Assembly: GCF_047308265.1 (NCBI RefSeq)
Contig: NZ_JBKQWY010000001.1
Location: forward strand, 310,001 to 374,000
Reading direction: 5' to 3'
From: Maricaulis sp047308265
GTDB lineage: Bacteria; Pseudomonadota; Alphaproteobacteria; Caulobacterales; Maricaulaceae
Length of the DNA: 64,000 nucleotides
Made by a program: the position numbers and the translations under genes. Under the pieces are notes generated by a model. It saw nothing but the letters and a program-made list of their open reading frames with translations. It was not told where the DNA came from and made no database searches. This document shows, piece after piece, positions 42,651-51,838 of the stretch; positions within the stretch are counted from its first letter, which is position 1, and every line of letters starts with the position of its first letter.

Positions 42651-43324
42651 AGCCAGCGCACCAGAAGGCGTTCCAGGCTTCGCGCGAGGAAGTTGAGCAA
42701 TTCCGTGCCTTGTCCGGCCTGGAACATGTGTGCATCTCGGGCTGCAAGCGCCAGGACGCCCTGATGGGACCCCATATCCAGTCGGACAAGGGCGTGGGAT
42801 TTCATGCGCTGCCCTTGCGGCGCATAGAGTGCGTCACCGTCCGCTCCCTCGATCGGTCCGAGGCGTTCCACATTCTGGCCCAGAATGCGGTCAACAAACC
42901 CGGTCGCGCATGGTTTAAGGCTTTCGCCGTCCCGCAGCGGTGCATGATCCTCGATGAAGACCCGCGCCAGATCGACACTCAGGGCGCCCGGAATTCGGTT
43001 GGCCAGTTTACGGTCGAGCGTGGCCAGGCTGTCGGCTTCCAGCAGCGCCAGAACCGCCATGTGAACCTGGGACTGGATGGCGAGATTGGCGCGTGCGGTC
43101 TCGACAATGCCCTCATTGAGGGCTTTGAGCTGTTTGATCTCTGTCATCAACCGGTTGCGAGCGGCTTGTCCGAGGTCGAAAACCCCTTCGCGTTCTGGTG
43201 CCGCAGAGAGAATGGCGAAGAGCTCTGCATCTTCGCGGATGAAATCGGGATTCTGGATGAGCCAGGCCCTTAACTGGTCCAGTGCTTCAGGCGCCGGGCT
43301 GGACGTGTCGATAGTCGCGCTCAT
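42647..43324 (-). CDS. DUF484 family protein
   Basis: This 225-residue protein has the DUF484 arrangement: helical N-terminus (DQLRAWLIQNPDFIREDAELFAILSAAPER in parts), coiled segment (RLMTEIKQLKALNEGIVETARAN) and a GAF-like C-terminal domain. It overlaps xerC by 4 nt (ATGA), the usual pairing. The function is unknown, but it is often tied to XerC, possibly as an accessory factor. Confidence 0.85.
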   Translation of the reverse strand: MSATIDTSSPAPEALDQLRAWLIQNPDFIREDAELFAILSAAPEREGVFDLGQAARNRLMTEIKQLKALNEGIVETARANLAIQSQVHMAVLALLEADSLATLDRKLANRIPGALSVDLARVFIEDHAPLRDGESLKPCATGFVDRILGQNVERLGPIEGADGDALYAPQGQRMKSHALVRLDMGSHQGVLALAARDAHMFQAGQGTELLNFLARSLERLLVRWL

Positions 43325-43432
43325 AGTGTCACTGCCTCTTGCCTCGTCGGGGCTGAAGTGTCGCTAGTTAATGGTTTCTGAATTGCAAACCGGACCGCAA
43401 AGCCTTGGGTCCGTAAGAAGGATCAAACACGC

Positions 43433-45616
43433 ATGTCCGGGGAAATGATGGATCTTCTGGGGCCACGCAGACGCGCGGCGATCCTCTTTCCCATGCCGAT
43501 GCCAGAGCCATTTGATTACTGGATTCCAGAGGATATGGAGCTCGCCGCCGGTGATCATGTGATTGCCCCCTTGGGCAAGCGCGAGGCTCACGGTGTGGTC
43601 TGGCGCATTGAGGACGGCCATGTTGATCGCAAGCTGAAATCCCTGCTGGAACGTCTGGACGCGCCGCCCATACCCGAATCAACCCGTCAGTTCGTGGACT
43701 GGGCGGCCGGATATCTGGTCCAACAGCCGGGCATTGTCCTGCGATCCGTTTTGCGCAGCCGGGAGGCGCTCAGCCCATCTCCGACCGAAACCCTCTATGC
43801 GCGATCGGGCGGGGAGCCGGCTCGCATGACCGAGGCGCGACGCAAGGTTCTCGATGTTGCGGACGGTTCTGACCCGATGACGGCCGCAGATCTGGCTCGT
43901 TCGGCCGGTGTAACCGCATCGGTCGTCAAGGGACTGGCCGAGGCTGGCGCATTGCAGCCGGAAATCCGGCTGGTTGACCCGCCCTATGAGGTGCCTGACC
44001 CGGATGGGGCTGGTAAAGACCTGACCTTGCTCCAGGTCGAGGCGGCGGGAACCCTGCGACGTTTGGCGATGGCCGGGGGGTTCCAGGCCGCCCTGCTCGA
44101 TGGTGTGACGGGGTCGGGCAAGACGGAGGTCTATTTCGAGGCGATCGCTGAAGTCTTGCGACGCGATCCGACGGCCCAGATCCTGATCATGCTGCCGGAA
44201 ATCGCTCTGACGGAAGCCGTGCTGGGACGGTTTACTGCACGGTTTGGCGCGGAACCAGCGGTCTGGCATTCAGGGGCAGGCCCGAAAAACCGTCGGCGGG
44301 CCTGGCGGGAAGTGGCTCATGGACGGGCGCGCATTGTCATCGGTGCCCGGTCCGCCCTGTTCCTGCCCTTTGCCAATCTCAAATGCGTTGTGGTCGATGA
44401 GGAGCATGATCCGACCTACAAGCAGGATGAAGGTCTGGCCTATCAGGCGCGGGATCTGGCTGTGGCCCGGTCGAAACTGGCGGGCGCCCTGGTCATCCTT
44501 GCTTCGGCGACGCCGAGCCTTGAAAGTCTCACCAATGCGCGATCAGGGCGATATGTGCATGTGCGTCTGCCTGCACGACCCGGAGCGGCGGTATTGCCCG
44601 AAATCGCGACGATTGATCTGCGCGTGACACCGCCGGAACCGGGGCACTGGTTGTCGCCACCCTTGCTCGAGGCCATGCGCGAGACCCTCGAGCGCAAGGA
44701 ACAGGTCCTGCTCTATCTCAATCGTCGGGGGTATGCGCCGCTTGTGCTCTGCCGGGCTTGCGGTCACCGCATGATGTCGCCGGACACGCATGCCTATCTG
44801 GTCGAGCATCGTTATACGGGTCGGCTAGTCTGCCACGTGACCGGGTTTTCCATGCCCAAACCCGATACATGTCCGTCTTGCGGCGCAGAGGATAGTCTGA
44901 CCAGTGTCGGTCCCGGTGTGGAGCGTGTGGCCGAGGAAGCGGCGCGCACCTTCCCGGAGGCCCGTTGTGCCGTCTATTCTTCCGACAGCGCCTCGGGTGC
45001 GCAGATTGTTGCGGCCATGGAGGCGGGCGAGATTGATATCATGATCGGCACCCAGATTGCCGCCAAAGGCCATAATTTCCCCAATCTGACCCTCGTGGGA
45101 GTTGTGGATGCGGATCTTGGCCTGGCGGGCGGGGATCCCCGGGCCGGGGAGCGAACCTTCCAGACCCTGGTTCAGGCCGCCGGGCGTGCAGGTCGAGCCG
45201 AGCGCCCTGGTCGCGCTCTTTTGCAAACACACCAGCCCGAACATGAGGCGATCCAGGCCCTGGTCGCCGGGGATCGCAGCGCTTTTCTGGATCTGGAAAG
45301 TGATATGCGGGCCTCGCTGGGACTTCCCCCTTTCGGGCGTCTGGCTGCCGTGAACTTCATGGCGCGGGAGTTGGAGCCCGTGGAGAGGGTTGCCGGTGAT
45401 TTCGCGGCTGCGGCGCCACGAAGCGAGGGGGTCGATATCTGGGGGCCTGCTGAACCGCCCCGCGCCATGGTGCGCGGGTGGCACAGGCGGCGCATTCTGG
45501 TGCGGGCCGACAAATCCATCGACATGTCCGCCTTCATGCGCAGCTGGAAAGCGCGCGTGAAACTGCCGTCCTCCGTGCGCGTCTCCATCGATATCGACCC
45601 CTACAGCTTCATCTGA
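43433..45616 (+). CDS. priA: Primosomal protein N' (PriA) helicase with one zinc site lost
   Basis: This 727-residue helicase has a 3'-OH-binding N-terminal domain, then Walker A GVTGSGKTEVY, Walker B VVVDEEHDPTYKQ, later SATPSLESL and the helicase C-terminal VQAAGRAGRAERPG. It restarts stalled replication forks. The normal eight zinc cysteines are pairwise in E. coli at 436/439, 445/448, 463/466 and 476/479. Here Cys440/443, Cys467 and Cys480/483 are kept, but the 445/448 equivalents are Ser449/Thr452 and the 466 equivalent is Thr470. So zinc site 1 is intact and site 2 has lost three ligands. Confidence 0.93.
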   Translation: MSGEMMDLLGPRRRAAILFPMPMPEPFDYWIPEDMELAAGDHVIAPLGKREAHGVVWRIEDGHVDRKLKSLLERLDAPPIPESTRQFVDWAAGYLVQQPGIVLRSVLRSREALSPSPTETLYARSGGEPARMTEARRKVLDVADGSDPMTAADLARSAGVTASVVKGLAEAGALQPEIRLVDPPYEVPDPDGAGKDLTLLQVEAAGTLRRLAMAGGFQAALLDGVTGSGKTEVYFEAIAEVLRRDPTAQILIMLPEIALTEAVLGRFTARFGAEPAVWHSGAGPKNRRRAWREVAHGRARIVIGARSALFLPFANLKCVVVDEEHDPTYKQDEGLAYQARDLAVARSKLAGALVILASATPSLESLTNARSGRYVHVRLPARPGAAVLPEIATIDLRVTPPEPGHWLSPPLLEAMRETLERKEQVLLYLNRRGYAPLVLCRACGHRMMSPDTHAYLVEHRYTGRLVCHVTGFSMPKPDTCPSCGAEDSLTSVGPGVERVAEEAARTFPEARCAVYSSDSASGAQIVAAMEAGEIDIMIGTQIAAKGHNFPNLTLVGVVDADLGLAGGDPRAGERTFQTLVQAAGRAGRAERPGRALLQTHQPEHEAIQALVAGDRSAFLDLESDMRASLGLPPFGRLAAVNFMARELEPVERVAGDFAAAAPRSEGVDIWGPAEPPRAMVRGWHRRRILVRADKSIDMSAFMRSWKARVKLPSSVRVSIDIDPYSFI

Positions 45617-45637
45617 AACGGTCAGGCGCAGTTGGCC

Positions 45638-46141
45638 TCAGGCCGTTTCGGCTTGCAAGGACTGCAACAGTTCAGCCAGCACCTCCATGCCGGCGCCCCA
45701 GCCCTTGTCGAGACCGGCCAGAGCCATGCGGAAGCAGTCGAGCTCCGCTTGCGTGGCGTTGTGAGGGGTCCAGGTCAGGGTCAGATGTGTGCCGTCCTCG
45801 GTATCGGTCAGCGTGATTCTTGTATCGAGAACCCGCGGCCAATCCGGCATTTGGGGCATGGGTGCGATATGCCAGTTTTCGTCCACGGCGGATTGTAGCC
45901 ATCGGATCTGGTGCGGCGCATCCAGCTCGGTGATCTCGATGCGCTCGTGTTTGGATCCGCCGTCCCACCGCATTTCAAGCAGGATGGATCCGCCCGGTTG
46001 AATGTCGAACGTGTGGAGAATGGTGTCCACATTGGGGCCGTACCAGCGGGCGAACAGGTCGGCCTGTGTCCAGGTTTTCCAGACCAGGTCTCGGGGCGCG
46101 CTGAACTGGCGTTCGAGTGTAAAAACGGGGCGTTCGGTCAT
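45638..46141 (-). CDS. SRPBCC/AHSA1-domain protein
   Basis: This 167-residue protein starts at 46141 (MTERPVFTLERQFSAPRDLVWKTWTQ in part, AHSA1-type). It has DLFARWYGP, QPGGSILLEMRWD and LTWTPHNATQAELDCF patches of the Bet v1-like fold with a hydrophobic pocket. It is one nucleotide from the ArsR gene. In many bacteria these AHSA1-ArsR pairs are a conserved unit of unknown ligand. Likely controlled by that repressor. Confidence 0.85.
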   Translation of the reverse strand: MTERPVFTLERQFSAPRDLVWKTWTQADLFARWYGPNVDTILHTFDIQPGGSILLEMRWDGGSKHERIEITELDAPHQIRWLQSAVDENWHIAPMPQMPDWPRVLDTRITLTDTEDGTHLTLTWTPHNATQAELDCFRMALAGLDKGWGAGMEVLAELLQSLQAETA

Positions 46142-46142
46142 G

Positions 46143-46541
46143 TCAGTCCTCTTTGTGGGTGTCTGTCGGGTGAGGTGGGTCGGCAGGAAGATCCGGCTGG
46201 CGGCCGAGTAATTCATCCATCTGGTCCAGACGGGTTTCCCATTGGGCCTTGAAGCGCGCCAGCCATTCGGTGGCGGCGGCCAGTGTGTCGGGTCGCAGTC
46301 GGGCGGGGCGTTGCTGGCCGCGACGATGCCGTTCAATCAATCCGGCCTCTTCCAGCACTTTCAGGTGTTTGGAGATCGCAGGCTGGCTGATCGGGAAGGG
46401 GTCCGCGAGGTCATTGACCGTTGCATCGCCCTGAGCCAGGCGAGACAGGAGCGCTCGCCGGGTGGGGTCGGCGAGGGCCGAAAACACCGCATTCATCTGT
46501 TGCGGAGACAGGGAGTTGGGGATGGGTTCAAACATAACCAT
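46143..46541 (-). CDS. ArsR-family regulator paired with AHSA1 protein
   Basis: This 132-residue regulator has the ArsR winged-helix core (FSALADPTRRALLSRLAQGDATVNDLA, SQPAISKHLKVLEEAGLI) without metal-binding cysteines, as expected for AHSA1-linked members (SmtB/ArsR-like, non-metal). The C-terminus is Pro/Asp/His-rich. ATG 46541 is followed closely by ATG 46535. The -10-like TATAAT ends only about 4 bp upstream of ATG 46541 and a palindrome covers it, suggesting a leaderless, autoregulated transcript. Confidence 0.85.
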   Translation of the reverse strand: MVMFEPIPNSLSPQQMNAVFSALADPTRRALLSRLAQGDATVNDLADPFPISQPAISKHLKVLEEAGLIERHRRGQQRPARLRPDTLAAATEWLARFKAQWETRLDQMDELLGRQPDLPADPPHPTDTHKED

Positions 46542-46544
46542 CTA

Positions 46545-46568
46545 ATTATATAACTCAAAAGCTATATA
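46545..46568 (-). promoter_or_regulatory. Palindromic promoter/operator of the ArsR-AHSA1 unit
   Basis: On the minus strand, TATATAGCT (46568-46560) and AGTTATATA (46555-46547) form an AT-rich imperfect palindrome. A TATAAT-like -10 overlaps the right arm (46550-46545); TTGCTT (46575-46570) is a possible -35 with 17-19 bp spacing. A repressor bound here would block RNA polymerase. TSS would lie at or within a few bases of the ATG. Confidence 0.55.
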
Positions 46569-46872
46569 CAAGCAAAATTTCAGTCCGGACCCCTCTTGCT
46601 CGCATCCGCAATATTCTTGTTGGATTACGGATGAATTCTTCCCCGGTTTTCCTCTGGTGTAAGTTATTGTTTTTTCGTCAAATGTGCGCTCGCGCTGAAT
46701 CCTCTGGCCCGTTCGGCTTGCTGCGCATGAATGGCTGTGCTATCGCAGCGCCGAACTGGCTGGACACTTTACGCCCTGTGAGGGGTTTGGCTGTTTTATT
46801 CGTTGTCTATCAAGGGCTTGCGCCGATTTCGGTGGTTCTCAAGCCCAGACCCAACAAGAGAGCGACGTCACG
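46569..46872. other. Region between ArsR and atpH
   Basis: About 300 bp hold no gene that I accept. The frame at 46631-46894 runs into atpH and lacks a site. The atp operon promoter must be here; TTGGCT near 46788 is the best -35, without a clear -10. No stable hairpin is evident. Confidence 0.4.
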
Positions 46873-47433
46873 GTGGATACCGGCGAAGACGTGATGACCG
46901 CGAACGCAGCGGGGCGATATGCCGCCGCACTGTTCGATCTGGCTAAGACTGCCGACGCAATCAGCGCGGTGGAAGCGGACCTGTCTGCATTCCGGACTAT
47001 TCTGGAAGACAATGACGAGCTGAGTGCCATCCTGGCCTCTCCGCTGCACCCGGCTGAAGCCAAGGAAGCCATAGTGGTGGCCCTGGCGGATAAGGCGAAG
47101 TTTCACGAATTGACCAAGAATGCGCTGGGCGTGGCGGCGGCAAATGGCCGTGCAGCCGAGCTTGGTGATCTGGCTCGGGCCTTTGCCCGGCTGGCAGCTG
47201 ATGACCGCGGTGTGGTTGCAGCTGATGTCGCGTCCGCTGCGGCGCTGACAAAAAAACAGGTGGATGCCATCACGGCATCTCTTAAGGGTGCCTTCGGGCG
47301 CGAAATCGAGGTCCGCACTTCGGTGCGGCCGGAATTGTTGGGCGGGCTGATCGTCAAGGTTGGTTCGCGCATGTTCGACTCCTCTCTCCGCACTAAGCTG
47401 GACGGGGTGAAGAACGCGATGAAAGAGGCTTGA
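46873..47433 (+). CDS. atpH: ATP synthase F1 delta subunit
   Basis: This 186-residue delta/OSCP protein connects F1 to the membrane stator. A GTG start at 46873 is used; ATG 46894 (MTANAAGRYAAALFDLA) is a real alternative. The early AAALFDLAKTADAI helix pair and the C-terminal GGLIVKVGSRMFDSSLRTKL segment are typical. It is the first gene of atpHAGDC; the F0 genes are not in this window, as usual for alphaproteobacteria. Confidence 0.92.
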   Translation: MDTGEDVMTANAAGRYAAALFDLAKTADAISAVEADLSAFRTILEDNDELSAILASPLHPAEAKEAIVVALADKAKFHELTKNALGVAAANGRAAELGDLARAFARLAADDRGVVAADVASAAALTKKQVDAITASLKGAFGREIEVRTSVRPELLGGLIVKVGSRMFDSSLRTKLDGVKNAMKEA

Positions 47434-47437
47434 AGCC

Positions 47438-48970
47438 ATGGACATCCGGGCTGCGGAAATTTCTGCGATCCTGAAGGATCAAATCAAGAATTATGGCGCC
47501 GAAGCACAGGTTTCGGACGTGGGTAGCGTGCTGTCCGTTGGTGACGGTATTGCCCGTGTCTACGGTCTGGACGAGGTGAAGGCCGGTGAGCTCGTTGAGT
47601 TTCCGGGCGGCATCAAGGGCATGGCCCTGAACCTGGAGCGCGACAATGTGGGTTGCGTGATCTTCGGTGATGACCGCGGCATCAAGGAAGGCGACACCGT
47701 CAAGCGCCTCGGTTCCATCGTGGACACCTCCGTCGGTCGCGGCCTGCTGGGTCGCGTCTGTGATGGTCTGGGTGAGCCGATTGATGGCAAGGGTGCCCTG
47801 ACAGACGTTGCCGAACGTCGTCGTGTGGACGTGAAAGCGCCGGGCATCATCCCGCGTAAATCCGTGCACGAGCCGATGGCAACGGGCATCAAGGCGATTG
47901 ACGCCATGATCCCGGTCGGTCGTGGCCAGCGTGAGCTGATCATTGGTGACCGTCAGACCGGCAAGACCGCGATCGCGATTGACACCATCCTGAACCAGAA
48001 GGCCATCAACGAAGGTGATGACGAGAGCGCCAAGCTCTACTGCATCTACGTCGCTGTCGGCCAGAAACGCTCCACCGTTGCCCAGATCGTGAAGACGCTC
48101 GAGGAAAACGGCGCCCTGGACTACACCATCGTGGTGGCCGCAACGGCGTCTGACCCGGCACCCATGCAGTTCCTGGCACCGTTCACCGCGTGTGCCATGG
48201 GCGAGTGGTTCCGTGACAACGGCATGCACGCCCTGATCGTGTATGATGATCTGTCCAAACAGGCTGTCGCCTATCGTCAGATGTCCCTGCTGCTGCGCCG
48301 TCCGCCGGGCCGCGAAGCCTATCCGGGTGACGTCTTCTACCTGCACTCCCGTCTGCTGGAACGTGCGGCGAAGATGAATGACGACAATGGTGCGGGTTCT
48401 CTGACGGCTCTGCCGGTCATCGAAACCCAGGCCAATGACGTGTCCGCCTATATTCCGACCAATGTGATCTCGATCACCGATGGTCAGATCTTCCTGGAAA
48501 CCGACCTGTTCTACCAGGGCATCCGCCCGGCCGTGAACGTGGGTCTGTCCGTGTCCCGCGTGGGCTCGGCCGCCCAGACCAAGGCGATGAAACAGGTTGC
48601 CGGCAAGATGAAGGGTGAACTCGCGCAGTATCGCGAGATGGCGGCCTTCGCCCAGTTCGGTTCTGATCTGGATGCCGCGACCCAGAAACTTCTGAGCCGG
48701 GGTCAGCGTCTGACCGAGCTTCTCAAGCAGCCGCAATTCTCGCCGCTGTCCATGGAAGAACAGGTCTGCGTGATCTACGCCGGTACGCGTGGCTTCCTCG
48801 ATGAGGTCCCGGTTTCCGACGTGGGTCGTTACGAAGCGGACCTGCTGCGTCACATCCATGCCGACCATTCAGACCTGCTCGCATCCATCCGGAGCGAGAA
48901 GAAGCTGACCGATGACTCTGAAGGCAAGCTGAAGGCGGCTCTGGACGCGTTCACGAAAAACTTCGCGTGA
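47438..48970 (+). CDS. atpA: ATP synthase F1 alpha subunit
   Basis: This 510-residue subunit has the non-catalytic nucleotide site with Walker A GDRQTGKTAIA, the ALIVYDDLSKQAVAYRQ Walker B region and the arginine-finger segment ISITDGQIFLETDLFYQGIRPAVN in part. It begins 4 bp after atpH. With beta it forms the catalytic hexamer. Confidence 0.97.
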   Translation: MDIRAAEISAILKDQIKNYGAEAQVSDVGSVLSVGDGIARVYGLDEVKAGELVEFPGGIKGMALNLERDNVGCVIFGDDRGIKEGDTVKRLGSIVDTSVGRGLLGRVCDGLGEPIDGKGALTDVAERRRVDVKAPGIIPRKSVHEPMATGIKAIDAMIPVGRGQRELIIGDRQTGKTAIAIDTILNQKAINEGDDESAKLYCIYVAVGQKRSTVAQIVKTLEENGALDYTIVVAATASDPAPMQFLAPFTACAMGEWFRDNGMHALIVYDDLSKQAVAYRQMSLLLRRPPGREAYPGDVFYLHSRLLERAAKMNDDNGAGSLTALPVIETQANDVSAYIPTNVISITDGQIFLETDLFYQGIRPAVNVGLSVSRVGSAAQTKAMKQVAGKMKGELAQYREMAAFAQFGSDLDAATQKLLSRGQRLTELLKQPQFSPLSMEEQVCVIYAGTRGFLDEVPVSDVGRYEADLLRHIHADHSDLLASIRSEKKLTDDSEGKLKAALDAFTKNFA

Positions 48971-49003
48971 GCCTGATCTGGAACCCCTGACGAGGAGAGC
49001 CGA

Positions 49004-49891
49004 ATGGCGAGCCTTAAGGACCTGAAAAATCGGATCGACTCGGTCAAATCGACCAAGAAGATCACGAAGGCCATGCAGATGGTGGCCGCAGCCAAGCTGC
49101 GCCGGGCACAGGACGCCGCTGAAGCGGCGTCCCCGTATGCCGAGCGCATGTCTGCGGTCATGGCCAATCTGTCTTCGGCCATGTCCAACACGCCTAACGC
49201 CTCACCGCTTCTGGTGGGTACCGGCAAGGACGATGTCCGTCTCCTGGTCGTGATCTCTGCGGATCGCGGACTGTGCGGCGGTTTCAACACGAATATCGTG
49301 AAGAAGGCCCGCGAACGCGTGAACGCGCTGCTGGCCGACGGCAAGACGGTGAAGATCATCTGTGTCGGCAAGAAGGGCTTTGACCAGCTCAAGGGCCGCT
49401 ACAGTCATCTGATCGAGGACCTTATCGAACTGAAGGGCGAGAAGACCATTACCGGTGCGACCGCCACGATGATCGGTGACAGGATCCGTCGCATGTTCGA
49501 GCAGGATGAGTTCGATGTCTGCGAACTGATCAGCTCCGAGTTTGTGTCCGTGATCTCCCAGAAGCCGCGGGCCAAGACATTGATCCCGGCAGTGGATGCC
49601 ATCGACGAGGGTGTCGAGCGTCCTGACCTGGGTGGCGCCGTCTACAGTGCTGAGCCGGACGAGGAAACCATCCTCAATGTTCTGCTTCCGCGCTATGTGG
49701 ATACGGTTATCCTGGCAAACCTGCTGGAAAATGCAGCCGGTGAGATGGGTGCCCGTATGGCCGCCATGGACAACGCCACGCGTAATGCGGGCGATCTGAT
49801 CGACAAGCTGAACCTTATCTACAACCGTACGCGTCAGGCGCAGATCACCACGGAGTTGACTGAGATCATCTCCGGCGCCGAGGCACTTTAG
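49004..49891 (+). CDS. atpG: ATP synthase F1 gamma subunit
   Basis: This 295-residue central-stalk protein begins MASLKDLKNRIDSVKSTKKI, the coiled-coil N-terminal helix, has the middle SADRGLCGGFN motif and ends in the helix MDNATRNAGDLIDKLNLIYNR (in part). It rotates inside the alpha-beta hexamer. GAGGAGAGCC lies before the ATG. Confidence 0.97.
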   Translation: MASLKDLKNRIDSVKSTKKITKAMQMVAAAKLRRAQDAAEAASPYAERMSAVMANLSSAMSNTPNASPLLVGTGKDDVRLLVVISADRGLCGGFNTNIVKKARERVNALLADGKTVKIICVGKKGFDQLKGRYSHLIEDLIELKGEKTITGATATMIGDRIRRMFEQDEFDVCELISSEFVSVISQKPRAKTLIPAVDAIDEGVERPDLGGAVYSAEPDEETILNVLLPRYVDTVILANLLENAAGEMGARMAAMDNATRNAGDLIDKLNLIYNRTRQAQITTELTEIISGAEAL

Positions 49892-49908
49892 GGCCGAAGG
49901 AAAAGACG

Positions 49909-51348
49909 ATGAGCACACTTAAAGGCCGCGTTGCCCAAATCACGGGCGCCGTCGTTGACGTTGAATTCGAAGGCGGACTGCCGGACATTCTCAACGCCGT
50001 TGAAACCACCAATGATGGTAAGAAACTGGTTCTCGAGGTTGCCCAGCACCTCGGTGAGAACACGGTCCGCACCATCGCCATGGACGCCACCGAAGGTCTT
50101 CAGCGTGGCGCTGAAGTGACCGATACGGGCGCGCCGATCATGGTTCCGGTTGGACCGGGTACGCTGGGTCGCATTATGAACGTCACTGGCGACGCGATCG
50201 ACGAAGCCGGCGACGTGGCTCATACGCAAACCGCTCCGATCCACCGTCCCGCTCCGTCCTTCGACGAGCAGGCCACGGAAGCTGAAATCCTGCCGACCGG
50301 TATCAAGGTCGTCGACCTGCTCTGCCCGTATGCAAAAGGCGGCAAGATCGGCCTGTTCGGCGGTGCCGGCGTGGGCAAGACGGTTCTGATCCAGGAATTG
50401 ATCAACAATATCGCGAAACTGTTCGGCGGCTATTCTGTCTTCGCCGGTGTGGGTGAGCGGACCCGTGAGGGTAACGACCTCTACTGGGAGATGATCGAGT
50501 CCGGTGTGAACAAGGACCCGAAAGAAAATGACGGAAACACTGACGGTTCGCGTTGCGCCCTTGTTTTCGGTCAGATGAACGAGCCGCCGGGAGCGCGTGC
50601 ACGTGTCGCCCTGTCTGGTCTCGCACAGGCAGAGTATTTCCGGGATGAAGAAGGCAAGGACGTTCTGTTCTTCGTCGACAACATCTTCCGCTTCACGCAG
50701 GCTGGCTCGGAAGTGTCTGCTCTGCTGGGTCGTATCCCGTCTGCAGTGGGTTACCAGCCGACGCTGGCCACCGATATGGGTGCCCTGCAGGAGCGTATTA
50801 CCTCCACCAACAAAGGATCGATCACCTCGGTCCAGGCCGTTTACGTCCCGGCCGATGACCTGACTGACCCGGCTCCGGCGACAACCTTTGCCCACCTGGA
50901 TGCGACGACGGTTCTGAACCGCGCCATCTCGGAAAAAGGTATCTATCCGGCTGTGGACCCGCTCGACAGTACGTCTCGTATTCTCGAACCGCGCATTGTT
51001 GGTGAAGAGCACTACAAGACGGCCCGTATGGTTCAGGAGATCCTGCAGCGCTACAAGGCTCTGCAAGACATCATCGCCATCCTCGGCATGGACGAGCTGT
51101 CGGAAGAAGACAAGCTGACCGTGGCCCGTGCCCGTAAGGTTGAGCGCTTCCTGTCCCAGCCGTTCGACGTGGCTGAAATCTTCACCGGTTTCCCAGGCAT
51201 CCAGGTGCCGGTGGCTGACACGGTGAAAGGCTTCAAGGCCATCTGTGAAGGCGAATATGACCACCTGCCAGAGCAGGCTTTCTACATGGTTGGCACCATT
51301 GAAGATGCCGTCAAGAAAGCCGAAAAACTGGCTGCTGAAGCGGCTTAA
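49909..51348 (+). CDS. atpD: ATP synthase F1 beta subunit
   Basis: This 479-residue catalytic subunit has Walker A GGAGVGKTVL, the catalytic-Glu region GVGERTREGNDLYWEM and DELSEEDKLTVARARK in the C-terminal DELSEED motif. It lies 17 bp after atpG. Synthesis of ATP occurs at the beta-alpha interfaces. Confidence 0.97.
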   Translation: MSTLKGRVAQITGAVVDVEFEGGLPDILNAVETTNDGKKLVLEVAQHLGENTVRTIAMDATEGLQRGAEVTDTGAPIMVPVGPGTLGRIMNVTGDAIDEAGDVAHTQTAPIHRPAPSFDEQATEAEILPTGIKVVDLLCPYAKGGKIGLFGGAGVGKTVLIQELINNIAKLFGGYSVFAGVGERTREGNDLYWEMIESGVNKDPKENDGNTDGSRCALVFGQMNEPPGARARVALSGLAQAEYFRDEEGKDVLFFVDNIFRFTQAGSEVSALLGRIPSAVGYQPTLATDMGALQERITSTNKGSITSVQAVYVPADDLTDPAPATTFAHLDATTVLNRAISEKGIYPAVDPLDSTSRILEPRIVGEEHYKTARMVQEILQRYKALQDIIAILGMDELSEEDKLTVARARKVERFLSQPFDVAEIFTGFPGIQVPVADTVKGFKAICEGEYDHLPEQAFYMVGTIEDAVKKAEKLAAEAA

Positions 51349-51374
51349 GCCGACTAACCCGGAGGAAGCCGTCC

Positions 51375-51770
51375 ATGGCTGACACTCTCCATTTTGATCT
51401 TGTCTCGCCGGAGCGACGCCTGTTCTCCGGCGAGGTCGACCAGGTTGTTGTGCCCGGTGAAGAGGGTGATTTCGGTGTTCTGCCGGGTCATGCTCCTTTC
51501 ATGTCGGTCATTCGCCCCGGTGCGATCAGCGTGATCAGCGGGTCCGAGACGTCCCGTACGTTTATCCATGGTGGATTTGCTGAAGTGACGGCCGGTGGCC
51601 TGACCATTCTGGCAGAGCAAGCTGTACCGGTCTCCGAAATCGACGCCGATGCGCTCGCCCAGGACATTCAGGACACCAAGGAAGACATCTCTGTCGCTAA
51701 AAGCGATGAAGAGCGTGAAGAACTGGAGGCCAAGCTGTCCCGGTTCGAGGCGATGCAGGCTGTGCTCTAA
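51375..51770 (+). CDS. atpC: ATP synthase F1 epsilon subunit
   Basis: This 131-residue subunit has the beta-sandwich N-terminus (FDLVSPERRLFSGEVDQV, GEEGDFGVLPGHAPFMSVIRPG) and a short helical C-terminus. It couples gamma rotation to F0 and can inhibit ATP hydrolysis. Last gene of the operon, ended by the terminator at 51800. Confidence 0.93.
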   Translation: MADTLHFDLVSPERRLFSGEVDQVVVPGEEGDFGVLPGHAPFMSVIRPGAISVISGSETSRTFIHGGFAEVTAGGLTILAEQAVPVSEIDADALAQDIQDTKEDISVAKSDEEREELEAKLSRFEAMQAVL

Positions 51771-51799
51771 GCTTACGCTGAATACAGACAGACTCAATG

Positions 51800-51831
51800 A
51801 CGGGCCGCTCCTTGGGGAGTGGCCCGTTTTT
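51800..51831 (+). terminator. Rho-independent terminator of the atp operon
   Basis: ACGGGCCGCTCC (51800-51811) pairs with GGAGTGGCCCGT (51816-51827, one mismatch) across TTGG, followed by TTTT. Confidence 0.9.
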
Positions 51832-51838
51832 GTTGAGA

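Noticed and set aside
45615..45649. Hairpin GAAACGG...CCGTTTC after priA
   Set aside because: The stem is plausible but the right arm lies within the end of the SRPBCC gene and no T-run follows; not listed as terminator.
46631..46894. 87-codon frame upstream of atpH
   Set aside because: It overlaps the atpH start, has no ribosome-binding site and no protein-like hydrophobic or domain pattern; treated as leader.
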